Below, one piece after another: positions 50,210 through 53,336 of a DNA stretch of 53,336 nt; position 1 is the stretch's first letter; each line of letters begins with the position of its first letter. The position numbers and the translations under genes were made by a program. The notes under the pieces are model-generated. The model had not been told where the DNA came from, made no database searches, and saw nothing but the letters and a program-made list of their open reading frames with translations. Source of the DNA: UMGS1933 sp051891435 (lineage in GTDB: Bacteria > Bacillota > Clostridia > TANB77 > CAG-508); assembly GCA_051891435.1 (NCBI GenBank), contig JBJFFE010000030.1:1-53336 (forward strand), read 5' to 3'.

Positions 50210-50285
50210 TGGTGGCTCGAAGTGGAATCGAACCACTGACACGGGGATTTTCAGTCCCCTGCTCTACCAACTGAGCTATCGAGCC
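50210..50285 (-). tRNA. tRNA-Phe (anticodon GAA)
   Basis: A 76-nt tRNA with acceptor GGCTCGA / TCGAGCC, anticodon stem GGGGA / TCCCC around loop CTGAAAA, T-arm GTGGTTCGATTCCAC and encoded CCA. Third of three clustered minus-strand tRNAs (Val, Asp, Phe). Confidence 0.96.
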
Positions 50286-50306
50286 AAATATGCTTTTATA
50301 AAAAAA

Positions 50307-50383
50307 TGGCGACCCGGAACGGGCTCGAACCGTCGACCTCTAGCGTGACAGGCTAGCGTTCTAACCAACTGAACTACCGGGCC
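50307..50383 (-). tRNA. tRNA-Asp (anticodon GTC)
   Basis: A 77-nt tRNA with acceptor GGCCCGG / CCGGGTC, anticodon stem CTAGC / GCTAG around CTGTCAC, T-arm ACGGTTCGAGCCCGT and encoded CCA. Confidence 0.95.
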
Positions 50384-50391
50384 AAAAAAAA

Positions 50392-50467
50392 TGGTGGGCG
50401 CAATAGGACTCGAACCTATGACCTCCTGCTTGTAAGGCAGATGCTCTACCAGCTGAGCTATACGCCC
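50392..50467 (-). tRNA. tRNA-Val (anticodon TAC)
   Basis: A 76-nt tRNA with acceptor GGGCGTA / TGCGCCC, anticodon stem CTGCC / AGCAG-type pairing around CTTACAA, T-arm ATAGGTTCGAGTCCTAT and encoded CCA. It is first in the cluster. Confidence 0.95.
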
Positions 50468-50577
50468 ATTTCAATGACGAAAATAAGTATACTAAATTTT
50501 ATTTAATCTGTCAAGACATTTTTACAATTTTTTTCTAAAATTATTATATTTTTCAAATTCTTGGAAAAACTGTTGTT

Positions 50578-52269
50578 ATGAACAAGTTTTTTAATGAATT
50601 AAAAGAAATATTTTTATATAATCCTCCTTCGGATTCTTATAAATTCTCTTTACCAGAAGAATCTTCTTTGAAAAATCATAATAGTAGTTTTGAAAATGCT
50701 TCAGATTCTTCTATTATTAATAATATAACTACATCTTTAGCTACTAATCTAACTAATTTGCAAGTTCGCTATAATGCATTTATTAATAGTGATATTATTT
50801 TGAGAGAATTTACTTTAAATATTAACCAAACTAGTTACAATGCATTAATTGTTTGTATTGATGGTATGATTGACTCAGAGCTTGTTAATAATTTTCTTTT
50901 AAGACCTTTAATGGAAAATAGTAGCTCTAATAAATCTAAGGTAATTAATCATAATGGAGTAAAAATAAAAAAATCGAAGAAAATAGATTTAACTAGTTAT
51001 ATATATAATTGTTTAGTTCCACAAAATTCTATTGATACGGTATCTACTTTAGATGATTTAATACATTCTGTAAATTCAGGTAATTGTGCTCTTCTTGTAG
51101 ACACTTTAGATGTTGCATTTGTTGTTGATGTAAAAGGATATAAAGTAAGAGACATTTCATCTCCTTCAAATGAAATTGTTGTTAGAGGTTCTCAAGAGGC
51201 TTTTGTTGAAAATCTTAGAACGAATACTTCTATAATTAGAAGAGCAATTAATAATGAAAACTTAATTATTGAAAATTGTACTGTAGGTAAAATAAGTAAA
51301 ACTAGTGTTGCTGTATGTTATTTGAAAAATATTGCTAATTCGGATTTAGTAAATGAAGTTAAATATAGAATTAATAATTTAGATGTTGATTTTATCATTT
51401 CTTCTGGGCAATTGGAGCAATTAATTCAAGATGATAGTAAAGTTGCTTTTCCTCAATTAATTGCAACAGAAAGAGCAGATAAAGCTTCTCTACATCTACT
51501 CGAAGGTAGAGTTGTTGTCCTTGTAAATGGAAGTCCATATGCTCTTATTATGCCTGGTGTATTGTTAGATTTTTTATCTTCTCCAGAAGACATGAATTTA
51601 AAACATCAATATTCTAATTTATTAAAAGCTATTAGATTTATTGCCACATTTATTACTTTATTATTGCCAGGTATATATGTTGCCATTACTAACTACCATA
51701 CTGAATTATTGCCAACTGAACTCTTATTTACAATTGCCGCTTCTCGAAATGCAGTTCCATTTCCAACTATTGTTGAGATTTTAATTATGGAGGTCTCATT
51801 TGAACTTATTCGTGAAGCTGGGCTTAGGGTTCCTACCCCTTTTGGATCTACAATTGGAATTATTGGTGCATTAATTTTAGGTGAAGCAGCAGTTAGTGCC
51901 AACTTAGTAAGTCCTATATTAATTATAATTGTAGCAATTACAGGGCTATGTTCTTTTACAATACCTGATTTTTCATTAAGCTTTTCATTTAGAATTTTTA
52001 GATTTTTATATATAATTCTTGGCTATTTATGTGGGCTTCTTGGAATAGTTGTTGGAATTTTCATTCAACTTGCAGTTTTAGTGAACTTAAAGTCTTTCGG
52101 GTCACCTTATTTAGCACCATATGTTCCAGCCACAAATTTGAATGCCTCTTTATCTTATTTTGTAAAGCCAATCTGGAAGCGAGATTTAAGAGCAGATTTC
52201 TTAAACACAAAAAGGCCTAGAGAAGAAGGGAAAATAAGTATGAAATGGAAGTTTTGGGAAAGGAAATAA
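50578..52269 (+). CDS. gerKA: Spore germination protein, GerA/GerKA family
   Basis: This 563-residue A subunit of a germinant receptor has a soluble N-terminal domain (about 60-310) and about five membrane helices (340-520). RPLMENSS, QLIATERADKASLHLLEGRV and TPFGSTIGIIGALILGEAAV are family stretches. It sits in the spore inner membrane and senses nutrients with B and C subunits. The ATG has no strong ribosome binding site. The B-subunit gene starts 3 bases later. Confidence 0.93.
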   Translation: MNKFFNELKEIFLYNPPSDSYKFSLPEESSLKNHNSSFENASDSSIINNITTSLATNLTNLQVRYNAFINSDIILREFTLNINQTSYNALIVCIDGMIDSELVNNFLLRPLMENSSSNKSKVINHNGVKIKKSKKIDLTSYIYNCLVPQNSIDTVSTLDDLIHSVNSGNCALLVDTLDVAFVVDVKGYKVRDISSPSNEIVVRGSQEAFVENLRTNTSIIRRAINNENLIIENCTVGKISKTSVAVCYLKNIANSDLVNEVKYRINNLDVDFIISSGQLEQLIQDDSKVAFPQLIATERADKASLHLLEGRVVVLVNGSPYALIMPGVLLDFLSSPEDMNLKHQYSNLLKAIRFIATFITLLLPGIYVAITNYHTELLPTELLFTIAASRNAVPFPTIVEILIMEVSFELIREAGLRVPTPFGSTIGIIGALILGEAAVSANLVSPILIIIVAITGLCSFTIPDFSLSFSFRIFRFLYIILGYLCGLLGIVVGIFIQLAVLVNLKSFGSPYLAPYVPATNLNASLSYFVKPIWKRDLRADFLNTKRPREEGKISMKWKFWERK

Positions 52270-52272
52270 TAT

Positions 52273-53336
52273 ATGTCAGTAGAAAAAATTGGCAAAATTG
52301 AGGCCATATCACTAATATTATTAATAATGATAAATGAACTTGTGTTAAACGTACCTAATATGATTATATTACCAACCAGTACAGGTAGCACACTTAATGT
52401 TATTTTTGTAAGTATCTTAGCTATTATTTTTACTTTTATTATTTGTAAACTTTTTAAGCCTTTTTATGGTAAAGATATTTTAGATATTTCTGAATATGTT
52501 GGTGGTAAAACTTTGAAAATTATTATTGGCTTATTATTTATACTGCTTTTTATTTTCATATCTTCTTTATGTGCTAGATATTTTGCTAATAGTTTAAAAG
52601 TCATTTATTTCAACAGCTCACCACTTGTATTTATATTGCTATTTTTACTAATTCCTGCATTATTCATAAATAAATTCGGGATAAAAGCAATATCTGGAGT
52701 AAACTTAATTTTTATTCCACTATTTATAATTAGTTTAATATTTTTACTAGCTTCGTCTTACAGTAAATTTACTGTAGAAAGGCTCTTTCCTATTCTAGGT
52801 AATGGTTTCAATGAAACTTTTTTAATTGGCTCAAGCAATCTTTTTGCTTTTACAGGTCTTGCTTATTTATACTTTATGCCACCATTACTTAAAGATGCAG
52901 AAAATTTCAAAAGTGTTACTATTATTTCGGTAATAATATCTTCATTATTTTTAATATTTAGTATAATTACTTTACTAATGATTTTTCCTGCAGTCATTAC
53001 TACAGATGAAATGCTTTCTATTTATTTATTAGCTAGGTTAATAGAATTTGGACATTTTTTGCAAAGGTTAGATGCCTTATTTATTTTTATTTGGAGTATT
53101 ACTCTTATTTCCTTCTTAAGCCTTACATTTTTTTATATTTTAAGAATTTTTCAAAAAATTACTAAAATAGAAAATTCAAAAATCCTAGCTTTACCTTTAG
53201 GTTTTATAATTCTTGGAAATTGTTTAATAATTAAAAATATTGGAGTTGCAAAATATCTGGCAAAATATTTTTATAAATATGGTGTACTAATTTTAGTTTT
53301 TGTAATTAGTCTTATTATCTTGATTGTGGCTAATAT
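52273..53336 (+). CDS. gerKB: Spore germination permease, GerB/GerKB family (partial, cut by window end)
   Basis: The frame from ATG 52273 stays open to the window edge, about 354 codons, near the full family length of about 365. It encodes about ten membrane helices of the APC-type spore germination permease; the first covers IEAISLILLLMINELVLNVP. It forms the receptor with GerKA, whose stop is 3 bases upstream. CGG triplets near 52677 and 52928 are out of frame. Confidence 0.9.
   Translation, partial: MSVEKIGKIEAISLILLIMINELVLNVPNMIILPTSTGSTLNVIFVSILAIIFTFIICKLFKPFYGKDILDISEYVGGKTLKIIIGLLFILLFIFISSLCARYFANSLKVIYFNSSPLVFILLFLLIPALFINKFGIKAISGVNLIFIPLFIISLIFLLASSYSKFTVERLFPILGNGFNETFLIGSSNLFAFTGLAYLYFMPPLLKDAENFKSVTIISVIISSLFLIFSIITLLMIFPAVITTDEMLSIYLLARLIEFGHFLQRLDALFIFIWSITLISFLSLTFFYILRIFQKITKIENSKILALPLGFIILGNCLIIKNIGVAKYLAKYFYKYGVLILVFVISLIILIVAN

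Noticed and set aside
52677..52930. In-frame CGG codons in gerKB
   Set aside because: Counting from the ATG at 52273 both CGG triplets are out of frame, so they do not contradict the CGG pattern.

Overview
The window is a stretch of very AT-rich chromosome from an anaerobic, endospore-forming member of the Clostridia. The evidence is the spoIIAA-spoIIAB-sigF operon, spoIID and spoIIQ, GerA-type germinant receptor genes, pyruvate formate-lyase with its activase, a bifunctional AdhE and a flavin-dependent thymidylate synthase. I could not name the species; an uncultured gut lineage would fit.

Layout. 0-8 kb: adhE, uridine kinase, a heterodimeric ABC exporter. 8-17 kb, minus strand: ychF, hisS, prkC, PP2C phosphatase, rlmN, a metallophosphoesterase, tsaD, a site-2-type protease. 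17-23 kb: a large secreted repeat protein ending in NlpC/P60, lysS, and an intergenic DnaA-box cluster. 22.6-27.3 kb: DUF1294 gene, small genes, spoIIQ, spoIID and the sigF operon. 27.4-35 kb: groESL with a CIRCE operator, a membrane protein, a putative manganese transporter, clpX, clpP, tig. 35-39.5 kb: an accessory block bounded by 139-bp inverted repeats, holding half-size TSUP permeases, an HTH regulator, an ADP-ribosyltransferase-like gene and tRNA-Leu. 39.5-45 kb: mltG, a degenerate GH18-like wall protein, pflB-pflA. 45-50.5 kb: a PD-(D/E)XK endonuclease, a tRNA-Tyr split by a group I intron, tRNA-Met, thyX, an acyl-CoA synthetase, tRNAs Phe/Asp/Val. 50.6 kb to end: gerKA and a cut-off gerKB.

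The most striking observation is about decoding. Five genes look frameshifted (metallophosphoesterase, DUF1294, TSUP-1, ADP-ribosyltransferase-like, pflA twice). All six lesions are identical in kind: the zero frame meets an in-frame CGG codon, and skipping its C (+1) restores the family sequence with a glycine from GGN. Reading all other annotated genes by eye I found no in-frame CGG, although about 70 sense-strand CGG triplets occur out of frame. The one exception is a 51-codon ORF of unlike composition. This pattern holds on both strands relative to translation, so it argues against random error or decay and for +1 frameshifting, or four-base CGGN decoding, at an unassigned CGG codon.

A second notable unit is the approximately 222-nt group I intron in the anticodon loop of tRNA-Tyr with a homing-endonuclease-like gene about 200 bp downstream. 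Three families of short palindromic repeats are scattered between genes, with no transposase in the window.
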